A stretch of 28,910 bases of DNA from DASUBN01 sp036500225. GTDB taxonomy: Bacteria > Pseudomonadota > Gammaproteobacteria > Natronospirales > REEB76. The DNA is taken from the NCBI GenBank assembly GCA_036500225.1, contig DASYCJ010000064.1:1-28910 (forward strand), written 5' to 3'. This document shows, piece after piece, positions 20,469 through 27,954 of this stretch; positions within the stretch are counted from its first letter, which is position 1; every line of letters begins with the position of its first letter. Under the pieces are notes generated by a model. That model did not search any database. It had not been told where the DNA came from and saw nothing but the letters and a program-made list of their open reading frames with translations. Made by a program: the position numbers and the translations under genes.

Positions 20469-21524
20469 TTATTTCCTCGGATTCAAGGCAGCCGTAAGCA
20501 GCCGGGCGGTCACGTCCACGATGGGGATCACCCGCTCGTAGGCCATGCGGGTCGGGCCGATGACGCCCAGCACCCCCACCACGCCCTCGCCCATGCTGTA
20601 GGGCGCAGTCACCACGCTCACTTCATCCAGCACCCGGTAACCGGATTCTTCGCCGATGAAGATCTGCACGCCGTCGGCGACGATGCACTTGTCCAGCAGG
20701 GTCAAGATGTCGCGCTTCTGATTGAAGGCCTCGAACAGGCGGCGCAGCTTCTCCACGTCCGAGAGGTCAGCGAACTCCATGAGGTTGGTCTCGCCGGCCA
20801 TCATGTAGGTGGGTTCGCCGCCGCGGACCTGGAACACCTTGTCCGCCATGGTGATGGCCATGTGCATGAGTTCGTTCATGCTTTCGCGGGTTCGGTTGAG
20901 TTCATTCAAGAGGCCGCGTCGCAGTTCGTGGATGTCGCGGCCGGCGAAGTTGCTGTTGAGGTAATTGCTGATCTGCTGCAGGCCCGCGGCGTCGTAGGCG
21001 CGGTCCAGGTGCAGCACCCGGTTCTGCACTTCACCGTCGTTCAACACCAGGATCACCAGCACCCGGTTCTCCGACAGCGGCATGAATTCGATGTGGCGCC
21101 AGGAGGCGTGCTCGCGCTTCGGCAGCGTCACCACACCCGCCCTGCGGGTGATAGCCGAGAGCATGTTGGAGGCGGACGCCAGTAACTGCTGCGGATTGGC
21201 CTGGCCCGGATCAAGATGGGCGCGCATGACGCGGATCTCCTGCTCGTCCAAGGGTTTCACCTTGAGCAGGGAGTCCACGAACATCCGGTAGCCCTTCACC
21301 GTGGGGATGCGGCCGGCGGAAGTATGAGGCGAGGTGACGAAGCCGAACTCTTCCAAGTCCGCCATGACATTACGGATGCTGGCAGGACTGAGATCCAAGC
21401 CTGAGTCCTTGGAGAGTGTGCGGGAGCCGACAGGTTCACCATCGCGGATATAGCGCTCCACCAACACCTTTAGAAGGTATTGGGCGCGCTCGCTGAGGCT
21501 GTTCTCGGTGCTCTCGGGAGTCAT
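20469..21524 (-). CDS. hrcA: Heat-inducible transcription repressor HrcA
   Basis: A 351-residue repressor that binds CIRCE and blocks heat-shock genes until GroEL becomes occupied (family knowledge). The N-terminal winged helix spans about residues 8-80 and has the signatures VGSRTLSKDSGLDLSPASIR, NVMADLEEFGFV and SPHTSAGRIPT. The C-terminal GAF-like part includes YMMAGETNLMEF. The frame is open further upstream, but that would run across the CIRCE operator, so the ATG at 21524 (MTPESTENS) is chosen. No Shine-Dalgarno is seen. A possible -10 (CAAAAT) ends 10 bases before the ATG. Confidence 0.96.
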   Translation of the reverse strand: MTPESTENSLSERAQYLLKVLVERYIRDGEPVGSRTLSKDSGLDLSPASIRNVMADLEEFGFVTSPHTSAGRIPTVKGYRMFVDSLLKVKPLDEQEIRVMRAHLDPGQANPQQLLASASNMLSAITRRAGVVTLPKREHASWRHIEFMPLSENRVLVILVLNDGEVQNRVLHLDRAYDAAGLQQISNYLNSNFAGRDIHELRRGLLNELNRTRESMNELMHMAITMADKVFQVRGGEPTYMMAGETNLMEFADLSDVEKLRRLFEAFNQKRDILTLLDKCIVADGVQIFIGEESGYRVLDEVSVVTAPYSMGEGVVGVLGVIGPTRMAYERVIPIVDVTARLLTAALNPRK

Positions 21525-21549
21525 GGATGCATGATTTTGGCGCTCTAGA

Positions 21550-21576
21550 TTGGCACTCAATATACCTGAGTGCCAA
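21550..21576. promoter_or_regulatory. CIRCE operator (HrcA binding site)
   Basis: A perfect inverted repeat, TTGGCACTC, nine bases, GAGTGCCAA. The canonical CIRCE is TTAGCACTC-N9-GAGTGCTAA, so both arms carry the same compensating change. It lies 25 bases before the hrcA ATG. The spacer contains TATATT on the minus strand, a possible -10. Other candidates are TTGACG-N16-CATGAT upstream and a TTGAGT/CAAAAT pair overlapping and following the operator. All would be occluded or blocked by bound HrcA. Confidence 0.95.
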
Positions 21577-21640
21577 AGCAAAATCATGCCTGGCTGCCCT
21601 TCTCCGTCAATGACTTAGCGGCTCAAGCGGTTTCGAGTCT

Positions 21641-21668
21641 TTGGACCCGCGGCCGCACATGGTAACGT
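21641..21668 (+). promoter_or_regulatory. Weak candidate promoter for nadK
   Basis: TTGGAC (21641-21646) and TAACGT (21663-21668) are 16 bases apart, with TG just before the second box. The expected start would leave only about 3 bases of leader before the nadK ATG. Both hexamers are poor matches. Confidence 0.3.
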
Positions 21669-21677
21669 GCCGGACCT

Positions 21678-22562
21678 ATGACGACCCGCTTCTCCACCGT
21701 CGGCCTGATGGGCCGCATCTCTGACCCGCAGGTCACTGAGATGGCCACCCGTCTGGCCCAGTACCTCTTGGGCGCGAAGGTCGACGTCTACGGCGATGAG
21801 TCCTTAGGACTTCCCGCTTCAGCCGGCGTGCAGGTGTTGCCGGCCAAGGCGCTGGCTGCCAAGGCAGATTTGCTGATCGTGGTGGGCGGCGACGGCACCC
21901 TTCTTAAGGCTGCACACCTCATATCCGCGCGCCCTATCCCTTTAGTGGGTGTAAACCTGGGACGGCTAGGTTTCTTGGCGGACATCACCCCTGAGAAAGT
22001 GCAGGACGATATCGCCGCCATGCTTAAGGGCGAGTACAGCCAGGAGGAGCGGTTGCTACTCCAGGCCCATGCCCTGCGCAAAGGCGGCAATGAAGCGCCC
22101 CGCACTGCGCTCAACGACGTGGTGGTGCACAAGTCCGACGGCGGCCGGCTCATCGAGTTCGAGACCTACGTGGACGGCCACTTCCTCTGCGCCTACCGCG
22201 CCGACGGCATCGTGGTGGCCACACCCACCGGTTCCACGGCCTACGCCCTCTCTGGCGGCGGACCCATCGTGCATCCCTCCATGGACGCCATCACCCTAGT
22301 GCCCATCTGCCCCCATACCCTGGGCGACCGGCCCCTGGTGGTCTCCGGCGCCAGTGTCATCGAAGTGCGCATCGGCGATGCCCATGGCGGCTCAGCCCAG
22401 GTGACCTGGGACGGCCAGCACGCGGAGACGCTGCACCCAGGCGACCGGGTCGAGGCCAAGCGCGCCGCGCAACGCATCACTTTCATCCATCCGCGCGGCT
22501 ACGATTACTATAAAATCCTGCGTAGCAAGCTCCATTGGGGGCGAAGCACAACCGAACGCTAG
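21678..22562 (+). CDS. nadK: NAD kinase
   Basis: A 294-residue ATP-dependent kinase that makes NADP+ from NAD+. The signature GGDGT is at 70-74, with the catalytic aspartate at D72. NLGRLGFLADI follows, then the NAD-site region ALNDVVVHKSDGGRLIEFE and the conserved Gly-rich stretch TPTGSTAYALSGGGPIV. It is divergent from hrcA and 11 bases upstream of recN, a pairing common in Proteobacteria. No Shine-Dalgarno is visible before the ATG. The C-terminus (WGRSTTER) is slightly extended. Confidence 0.96.
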   Translation: MTTRFSTVGLMGRISDPQVTEMATRLAQYLLGAKVDVYGDESLGLPASAGVQVLPAKALAAKADLLIVVGGDGTLLKAAHLISARPIPLVGVNLGRLGFLADITPEKVQDDIAAMLKGEYSQEERLLLQAHALRKGGNEAPRTALNDVVVHKSDGGRLIEFETYVDGHFLCAYRADGIVVATPTGSTAYALSGGGPIVHPSMDAITLVPICPHTLGDRPLVVSGASVIEVRIGDAHGGSAQVTWDGQHAETLHPGDRVEAKRAAQRITFIHPRGYDYYKILRSKLHWGRSTTER

Positions 22563-22573
22563 AACCCCGGGCC

Positions 22574-24244
22574 ATGCTCACTCATATCCTCATCCGCGAC
22601 TTCGCGATCATCGATACCCTGGAACTGGAATTGAAACCGGGCATGACCGTGCTCACCGGCGAGACCGGCGCGGGCAAGTCCATCCTGGTGGATGCCTTAG
22701 GCCTCGCTATGGGTGACCGGGCCGATGCGGGCGTGGTGCGCCACGGCGCCGAGCGGGCCGAGATGAGCGCCGAGTTCGACCTCAAGGACGCGAAAGACGC
22801 CGCCGCCTGGCTGGAAGAGAATGACTTGGCAGAAGACGGCCAGTGCATCCTGCGCCGCATCGTGGGCAAGGACGGCCGCTCCCGGGCCCAGATCAATGGC
22901 CGCAGCGTGCCGCTCCAATCACTAAATGAACTCGGCGAGATGCTGCTGGACATCCACGGCCAGCATGAACACCAGTCCCTGATGCGTCCCACGGCGCAGA
23001 TGGCGCTGCTGGATGGTTACAGCGACCACGCGGAACTACTGCAGCGGGTCACGGGCCTGCACAAGGACTGGAAAGCCGCTCACGAACGGCTGACTACGCT
23101 ACGCACCGCTGCCGGCGATCGGGATGCGCGCATCGAACTCCTGCGCCACCAAGTGAGCGAACTCTCGGCTCTGGCCCTAAAGTCCGGTGAAGTGGCGGCG
23201 GTTGATGCAGAGCACAAACGCCTCGCCAACGGCGGCAAGCTCCTGGAAGCAGCGCAGTCGAGCCTCGATTCCCTCTACGAAGCGGAAGAAGGTTCGGCCC
23301 ATCAGCGAGTAAGCCGTGCTCTGGTGATCCTCGATGCCTTGAGCGAACTGGAGCCTAAGTTCGCGGACGTGTGTCGCGCCTTGGCAGATGCCCAGGCCCA
23401 GCTATCGGACGCCGCAGACGGGCTGCGAGCCTATCTCGCGGACCTCGATATGGATCCGAAGCGTCTGGAGTGGCTGGAGAACCGCCTCGCCTCCATCCAC
23501 GATCTGGCACGTAAGCATCACGTGGAGCCGGAGACCTTGTTGGATCGCTTCGAGTCCCTCAAGACCGAACTCATGACCCTCGAGAACTCCGACGTGGCGC
23601 TGCAGGACCTGGAAGCGGAATTGAAGCGCCTGGAGACCAGCTACCGTAAAGCGGCTGATGATCTCCACGCCAAACGCATCAAGACTGCTGCCGACCTAGG
23701 CAAGAAAGTCACGGCAGTGATGCAGGAACTGGGCATGGGCGGTGGCAAGTTCAGCATCGCAGTAGACGCTGATACGGAGCGCTTCACCGCCAAGGGCATC
23801 GACCGCGTGGAATTCATGGTAGCCGCCAACAAGGGCCAGCCCGAGAAGCCGCTTGCCAAGGTGGCCTCCGGCGGCGAACTCTCGCGTATCTCTCTCGCCA
23901 TCCAGGTGATCGCTGCCCAGGCCACCGCCATCCCCACCATGATCTTCGACGAGGTGGACTCAGGCATCGGTGGCGGTGTCGCCGAGATCGTAGGCCGGCA
24001 ACTGCGCACCCTCGCAGCTAAACGCCAGGTGCTCTGCGTCACTCACCTGCCCCAGGTGGCCTCTCAGACCCATCAGCATCTGCGGGTCGCCAAAGCGACC
24101 AAGGGCCAGAACACCATCACAGCCATCGAGCCCCTGGACAAGAAGTCCCAAGTGGAAGAACTGGCGCGGATGTTGGGTGGCGTGGAAATCACAGAAACCA
24201 CACGCAAGCACGCGCGGGAAATGATTTCAAAGGTCGGAAGCTAG
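22574..24244 (+). CDS. recN: DNA repair protein RecN
   Basis: A 556-residue SMC-like ATPase that acts early in double-strand break repair. Walker A is GETGAGKS (29-36). Long coiled-coil arms fill the middle (rich in Leu, Glu, Lys, Arg). The ABC signature VASGGELSRISLA and Walker B TMIFDEVDSGIGG lie near 435-480, followed by the H-loop CVTHLPQVAS. The frame is open 13 codons upstream over the end of nadK, but the ATG at 22574 gives the usual MLTHILIRDFAIID. No ribosome site is visible; translation may depend on nadK 11 bases upstream. No SOS (LexA) box was recognised. Confidence 0.96.
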   Translation: MLTHILIRDFAIIDTLELELKPGMTVLTGETGAGKSILVDALGLAMGDRADAGVVRHGAERAEMSAEFDLKDAKDAAAWLEENDLAEDGQCILRRIVGKDGRSRAQINGRSVPLQSLNELGEMLLDIHGQHEHQSLMRPTAQMALLDGYSDHAELLQRVTGLHKDWKAAHERLTTLRTAAGDRDARIELLRHQVSELSALALKSGEVAAVDAEHKRLANGGKLLEAAQSSLDSLYEAEEGSAHQRVSRALVILDALSELEPKFADVCRALADAQAQLSDAADGLRAYLADLDMDPKRLEWLENRLASIHDLARKHHVEPETLLDRFESLKTELMTLENSDVALQDLEAELKRLETSYRKAADDLHAKRIKTAADLGKKVTAVMQELGMGGGKFSIAVDADTERFTAKGIDRVEFMVAANKGQPEKPLAKVASGGELSRISLAIQVIAAQATAIPTMIFDEVDSGIGGGVAEIVGRQLRTLAAKRQVLCVTHLPQVASQTHQHLRVAKATKGQNTITAIEPLDKKSQVEELARMLGGVEITETTRKHAREMISKVGS

Positions 24245-24246
24245 AC

Positions 24247-24681
24247 CTACTTAAGCGATTTACGGCAGTTGGAGCAGATGCCGTAGATGTATAAAGAATG
24301 GTCCGTCATCTCATAACCCTTGGCGGAAGCGATCTTCTTCTGCCGCGACTCGATCTCCGCATCCACGAACTCGTCCACCCGCCCACATTTCACGCACAGG
24401 ATGTGGTCGTGGTGGGTCCCCTGGTTCAGCTCGAACACCGAGTGGCCGCCCTCGAAATGATGGCGGGTCACGAGACCGGCGGTCTCGAACTGGGTCAGCA
24501 CCCGGTACACCGTGGCGAGGCCTATATCCTCGCCGGACTCCAGCAGGGCCTTGTACATGTCTTCGGCGCTGATGTGTCGCGGGTTGCTGCGTTCCAGGAT
24601 CTCGAGGATCTTGACCCTAGGCAGGGTCACCTTGAGGCCGGCGTTGCGGAGTTCCTGGTTTTCGGCGTGTGCTTGGCTCAC
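24247..24681 (-). CDS. fur: Ferric uptake regulator Fur
   Basis: A 144-residue metal-dependent repressor of iron-uptake genes. The N-terminal winged helix (about 10-82) includes LKVTLPRVKILEIL and IGLATVYRVLTQFETAGLV. The metal-binding part has HHFEGGHSVFEL, HHDHILCVKCG (C96, C99) and CSNC (C136, C139), the structural zinc pairs. The start is GTG, with only a weak AAGAAG upstream. It is convergent with recN, with two bases between the two TAG codons, and divergent from bamE, an order shared with many gammaproteobacteria. No convincing Fur box was found in its own short promoter region. Confidence 0.96.
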   Translation of the reverse strand: MSQAHAENQELRNAGLKVTLPRVKILEILERSNPRHISAEDMYKALLESGEDIGLATVYRVLTQFETAGLVTRHHFEGGHSVFELNQGTHHDHILCVKCGRVDEFVDAEIESRQKKIASAKGYEMTDHSLYIYGICSNCRKSLK

Positions 24682-24710
24682 GGCAGCTTCTTAAAGGGGG
24701 GTCTGTCGGG

Positions 24711-24717
24711 TATTATG
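24711..24717. promoter_or_regulatory. Overlapping divergent -10 boxes for bamE (+) and fur (-)
   Basis: Plus strand TATTAT (24711-24716) and minus strand CATAAT (24717-24712) use the same bases. Predicted starts lie near 24723 for bamE (30-base leader) and 24705 for fur (24-base leader). The -35 regions are weak (TTCTTA at 24688-24693 for bamE). Confidence 0.45.
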
Positions 24718-24752
24718 CTCCCCCAGTCAAGTCACGCAAACCCGGACCCCGC

Positions 24753-25181
24753 ATGCGCCGCGTCTCCCTGCTGCTGCTCGCCGCCTCGGCCTTGAGCCTC
24801 TCCGGCTGCTTCAAACCCGAGATCCGTCAGGGCAACTTCATCTCCGATGAGATGATCGCCAAGGTGAAGATCGGCATGACCCAGCCCCAGGTGCAGTTCG
24901 TCATGGGCCGGCCCATGGTGGTGGACCCCTTCCATCCGAACCGCTGGGACTACGTGCGCTACGTGAACCCCAACGACGGCGATCCGATCCAGAACTGGCA
25001 CGTGATCATGTACTTCGAAGGCGGCAAGCTGGCCCGCGTCGAACAGCCGCCGGTGCAGAACAAGGATCAGCAGCTGCAACTGCCGACGGTGAAGGACGCC
25101 TCCGAGCTCCCGCCGGACGCGCCGGCAGCCAACACGACTCCCGGCAGCGGGAACGGCGGCGGATATCCCCCGCCTCGCTAA
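24753..25181 (+). CDS. bamE: Outer membrane assembly lipoprotein BamE
   Basis: A 142-residue lipoprotein of the BAM complex that inserts beta-barrel proteins into the outer membrane. The signal peptide MRRVSLLLLAASALSLSGC has a lipobox with the modified cysteine at 19 and F at +2, so it should go to the outer membrane. The SmpA/OmlA fold shows GNFISDEMIAKVKIGMTQPQV, then MGRPMVVDPFHPNRWDYV. The tail after ~110 is rich in Pro, Gly, Asn and Gln and is longer than in E. coli (113 residues). The ATG at 24753 is chosen because an earlier in-frame ATG would sit before the promoter. Confidence 0.94.
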   Translation: MRRVSLLLLAASALSLSGCFKPEIRQGNFISDEMIAKVKIGMTQPQVQFVMGRPMVVDPFHPNRWDYVRYVNPNDGDPIQNWHVIMYFEGGKLARVEQPPVQNKDQQLQLPTVKDASELPPDAPAANTTPGSGNGGGYPPPR

Positions 25182-25202
25182 GTCTTTCGAGGCAGACCTG
25201 AC

Positions 25203-26633
25203 TTGAGTCCCGCCAAGAAGCCTCGCGTCCACCTCCACGAACTCGATCCCAAGGCAGTCGCGCTCACCATGGTGGGCGTGCTCATCGCCATGTTCATGGG
25301 CGCCCTGGACCAGACCATCGTGGCCACGGCCATGCCGGCCATCGTCCACTCCCTGCAAGGCTTCACCCGCTACTCGGCGGTATTCAGCGCCTACTTCATC
25401 GCCTCCACCGTCTCCTTGCCCATCGCCGGCAAGCTCTCGGACGTGTACGGCCGCAAGCGGATCCTGATCATCGGCATGCTCTGGTTCACCGTGGGCAGCG
25501 CCCTCTGCGGCGTGGCCGGTTCCATGACCCAGCTCATCCTGTTCCGCGGCCTGAAGGGCCTCGGCGCCGGCGTGATGCAGGCAGCTGCCACCACCACCAT
25601 CGCCGACCTATTCCCGCCGGCACGGCGCGGCCGTGCCATCGGCCTGCTCACCTCCATCTCGGTACTGGCCAGCATCATCGGCCCGGTGCTGGGCGGTTTC
25701 CTGGCGGACGGCCCCGGCTGGCGCTACGTGTTCCTCATCAACCTGCCGGTGGGTCTGCTGGGGGCCTTCGTGGTGTGGCGTTACTTCCCGCGCATACACC
25801 GGCACAAGATCGAGGACTTCCGCATCGATTATTGGGGCACCCTCACCATGGCCGCGGGCGTGATCCTAGTGCTCCTGGCCTTGCACGACATCGGCGAGAA
25901 AGGCGGCTGGGACGCGAACACTCTGCTGACCCTGGCCGCGGGTGCGATGTTCGTGGCCCTGTTCCTGTTCATCGAGACTAAGGCTGCCCACCCGATCCTG
26001 CCGCTCACGGTGTTCAAAGACTCCATCATCTCCATCGGGCTGCTCAATACCGCTTTCTCCATGGCGGCCATGTACGGCATCACTCTCTTCGTGCCGCTGT
26101 TCATGCAATCGGTGCTGCATACCAGCGCCCAGGTGAGCGGCGAGGTACTACTGCCCTTGAGCGTCACCTTCGGTATCACCGCCACCCTCTCGGCTTTGCT
26201 GGTGGGCAAGCTCAACCGCTACAGGAACGTGGCGCTGTTCGGCACGGTCGTAGCCATCGCGGGTGGGATCCTGCTGGCGCGCATCACGCCGGACACGACA
26301 CGCCTGGAACTGCTGCTCTACTCAGTGATCGCCGGTTTCGGTCTGGCGGTGTGCATGCCCATCTATAACATCGCGGTGCAGAACGCCGCCAAGCTGCATG
26401 CCCTGGGGGTCACCACTTCCATGGTGTATTTCATGCGGCTCATGGCCGGGTCCGTGGGCGTCGCAGTGTACGGCAGCATCCTGTCCGCCGAGACCCCTTC
26501 CCTCGGGCTCGCCAAGGCCGTGAGCCATATCTTCTATCTGGCCACCGCGCTCATCGTGGTCGTCTGCCTGACCACCTATTTCCTGAAAGAGATCCCACTG
26601 CGGAGCTCCAATAAGCCTGAGGCCAAGGCCTAG
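25203..26633 (+). CDS. MFS drug exporter, DHA2 (EmrB/QacA) family
   Basis: A 476-residue inner-membrane proton antiporter with about 14 transmembrane helices. The first helix carries the DHA2 motif ALDQTIVATAMPAI. Loop 2-3 has motif A-like GKLSDVYGRKRILI. Helix 5 has the antiporter motif C-type sequence IGPVLGGFLADG. The likely start is TTG (MSPAKKPRVHLHEL), 21 bases after bamE with GAGG about 11 bases upstream; the first ATG would cut into helix 1. The substrate cannot be told. There is no MFP (EmrA) or regulator gene beside it. Its TAG shares the palindrome CTAG with the convergent rnfH stop. Confidence 0.9.
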   Translation: MSPAKKPRVHLHELDPKAVALTMVGVLIAMFMGALDQTIVATAMPAIVHSLQGFTRYSAVFSAYFIASTVSLPIAGKLSDVYGRKRILIIGMLWFTVGSALCGVAGSMTQLILFRGLKGLGAGVMQAAATTTIADLFPPARRGRAIGLLTSISVLASIIGPVLGGFLADGPGWRYVFLINLPVGLLGAFVVWRYFPRIHRHKIEDFRIDYWGTLTMAAGVILVLLALHDIGEKGGWDANTLLTLAAGAMFVALFLFIETKAAHPILPLTVFKDSIISIGLLNTAFSMAAMYGITLFVPLFMQSVLHTSAQVSGEVLLPLSVTFGITATLSALLVGKLNRYRNVALFGTVVAIAGGILLARITPDTTRLELLLYSVIAGFGLAVCMPIYNIAVQNAAKLHALGVTTSMVYFMRLMAGSVGVAVYGSILSAETPSLGLAKAVSHIFYLATALIVVVCLTTYFLKEIPLRSSNKPEAKA

Positions 26634-26941
26634 GCACGTCCCCGGCCCATCGTTTTCCCCTTAGCGGCCAGGCGGCGCCGGGTCTCTTTGGGATCAGCCG
26701 TAAGGGGCCGCAGTATCTCGACTCGATCTCCGTCTTCCAACACGTGACCTGGCTGGACACGCTTGCCGCGTATGCCAAGAGGCTGAGTGGCAAGGTCGAT
26801 CTCGGGGTAACGGCTGGTGAGACCGGACTGTTGCGCCGCTTCGAGGGCGGTGGTGCCCCGGGCTAGCGTCAGGGCCACCATGGCCTGGACCTCGGGCTTG
26901 GCGTAGCAGACCTCGACCCGGACGCTGCCCTCAGCCGCCAT
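26630..26941 (-). CDS. rnfH: RnfH family ubiquitin-like protein
   Basis: A 103-residue small protein of the UPF0125/RnfH family with a beta-grasp fold. It shows VRVEVCYAKPEVQ at the start, the motif IGIRGKRVQPGHVL-like (LGIRGKRVQPGHVLEDGDR) in the middle, and the family hallmark DRVEILRPLTADPKETRR near the end, followed by a basic tail. The biochemical role is unclear; the name comes from linkage to rnf genes in other bacteria. The ATG at 26941 (GGGA upstream) overlaps the end of ratA by 11 bases. A further upstream in-frame start inside ratA is less likely. Confidence 0.92.
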   Translation of the reverse strand: MAAEGSVRVEVCYAKPEVQAMVALTLARGTTALEAAQQSGLTSRYPEIDLATQPLGIRGKRVQPGHVLEDGDRVEILRPLTADPKETRRRLAAKGKTMGRGRA

Positions 26942-27365
26942 GTAATCCCGCGGCGCGGCGGATGAAAGCATCCACCAGGGAATTGCATATCTCCTCGAAC
27001 ACCGGACCCGCCACCAGGTCCAGCAGCATGCTGTCGAACTGGAACTCCATGTCCAGCTCCACCTTCGAACCCTCCGACCCCAGATCGCTGAACTTCCAGC
27101 GGCCTTCCAGATGCTTGAAGGGCCCGTTCTCCAGGGTCATGGTGATGCCCTGGTCGGGAACCATGTAGTTATGGGTGGTGAAGCTCTTGTGGAAGCTACC
27201 CCGCGCGAGGTCCAGGCGAGCGCGCATCTCCGTCGGGCTCGAATCCAGCACCTCGGCGCCCTTGCACCACGGCAGGAACTCCGGGTACTTCGCCACGTCA
27301 TTGACGAACGCGTACATATCGGCAGCGCTGTAAGGAACCAATGCGTTTTTATGGATGTGGCGCAT
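26931..27365 (-). CDS. ratA: Ribosome association toxin / START-domain protein RatA
   Basis: A 144-residue START/SRPBCC-fold protein related to E. coli RatA (YfjG), reported to block 70S formation, and to mitochondrial Coq10, which binds ubiquinone. The family start is clear: NALVPYSAADMYAFVNDVAKYPEFLPWC. VPDQGITMTLENGPFKHLEGRW and a C-terminal helix (FEEICNSLVDAFIRRA) follow. The ATG at 27365 matches the family N-terminus better than a TTG two codons earlier. No Shine-Dalgarno is seen, and a -10 box places +1 exactly at the A of the ATG. It is divergent from smpB, as in E. coli. Toxin activity here is not established. Confidence 0.93.
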   Translation of the reverse strand: MRHIHKNALVPYSAADMYAFVNDVAKYPEFLPWCKGAEVLDSSPTEMRARLDLARGSFHKSFTTHNYMVPDQGITMTLENGPFKHLEGRWKFSDLGSEGSKVELDMEFQFDSMLLDLVAGPVFEEICNSLVDAFIRRAAGLHGG

Positions 27366-27371
27366 AGGCAA

Positions 27372-27401
27372 ATTTTATGCGGTCTGCGCCGGGCATGCCA
27401 C
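27372..27401 (-). promoter_or_regulatory. Promoter of ratA-rnfH
   Basis: Minus strand GTGGCA (27401-27396) is 18 bases from TAAAAT (27377-27372). Seven bases beyond the -10 is 27365, the first base of the ratA ATG, so the transcript should be leaderless. Confidence 0.55.
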
Positions 27402-27402
27402 G

Positions 27403-27408
27403 TATAAT
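27403..27408 (+). promoter_or_regulatory. Consensus -10 box of smpB
   Basis: A perfect TATAAT. The expected start is 27415-27416, the A of the smpB ATG. The -35 region is poor and overlaps the ratA promoter, so the two divergent units probably compete or cooperate. Confidence 0.6.
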
Positions 27409-27415
27409 GTCGTCC

Positions 27416-27898
27416 ATGGCTAAGAAAGAGGACGACAAGAAGAAGCCCGGTCAGTCCACCATCGCGCTAAACAAGCGCGCCCGCTTCGACTACTTCATCG
27501 AGGACCGCTTCGAGGCCGGCATCGCCCTGGAAGGCTGGGAAGTGAAGAGCCTGCGCGCCGGCAAGGTGCAGATCGCCGAAAGCTACGTGATCATCAAGGA
27601 TGAAGAGGCCTACCTCATCGGCGCCCTCATCACCCCGCTCATGACCGCCTCCACCCACATCCATCCGGACCCGACCCGAACCCGCAAGCTCTTACTGCAC
27701 CGGGAAGAACTGGCGCGGCTCATCGGCGCCGTGGAACGCAAGGGCTATACCCTCGTGCCCACCGCCATGTATTGGAGCAAGGGCCGGGCCAAGCTCGAGA
27801 TCGGCCTCGCCAAGGGCAAGCAGGCCCACGACAAGCGGGCTACTGAGAAAGAGCGCGATTGGGCGAGGCAGAAAGGCCGGCTCATGAGGCATACATAG
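27416..27898 (+). CDS. smpB: SsrA-binding protein SmpB
   Basis: A 160-residue protein (same length as in E. coli) that binds the tRNA-like part of tmRNA and brings it to stalled ribosomes. The oligonucleotide-binding barrel has the signature GWEVKSLRAGKVQIAESYV, then RKLLLHREEL and LVPTAMYWSKGRAKLEIGLAKGK. The basic C-terminal tail (DKRATEKERDWARQKGRLMR) enters the mRNA channel. Earlier in-frame ATGs overlap or precede the TATAAT box, so the ATG at 27416 is chosen. It lies 56 bases before ssrA, its RNA partner. Confidence 0.97.
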   Translation: MAKKEDDKKKPGQSTIALNKRARFDYFIEDRFEAGIALEGWEVKSLRAGKVQIAESYVIIKDEEAYLIGALITPLMTASTHIHPDPTRTRKLLLHREELARLIGAVERKGYTLVPTAMYWSKGRAKLEIGLAKGKQAHDKRATEKERDWARQKGRLMRHT

Positions 27899-27936
27899 GC
27901 CTTGCCGGTGCCGAAACGGGCCTCGTATCATTCCTG

Positions 27937-27942
27937 TAGAAT
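27937..27942 (+). promoter_or_regulatory. Candidate -10 box of ssrA
   Basis: TAGAAT, 12 bases before the mature tmRNA 5' end. A start near 27949 would leave a short 5' extension for RNase P to remove. No convincing -35 was found. Confidence 0.45.
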
Positions 27943-27954
27943 AGTTACTGCATT

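Noticed and set aside
21525..21587. Longer version of hrcA
   Set aside because: The extension would be translated across the CIRCE operator and has no counterpart in HrcA proteins.
24682..24752. A Fur box controlling fur
   Set aside because: The 71-base gap contains no stretch resembling the 19-base GATAATGATAATCATTATC-type consensus.
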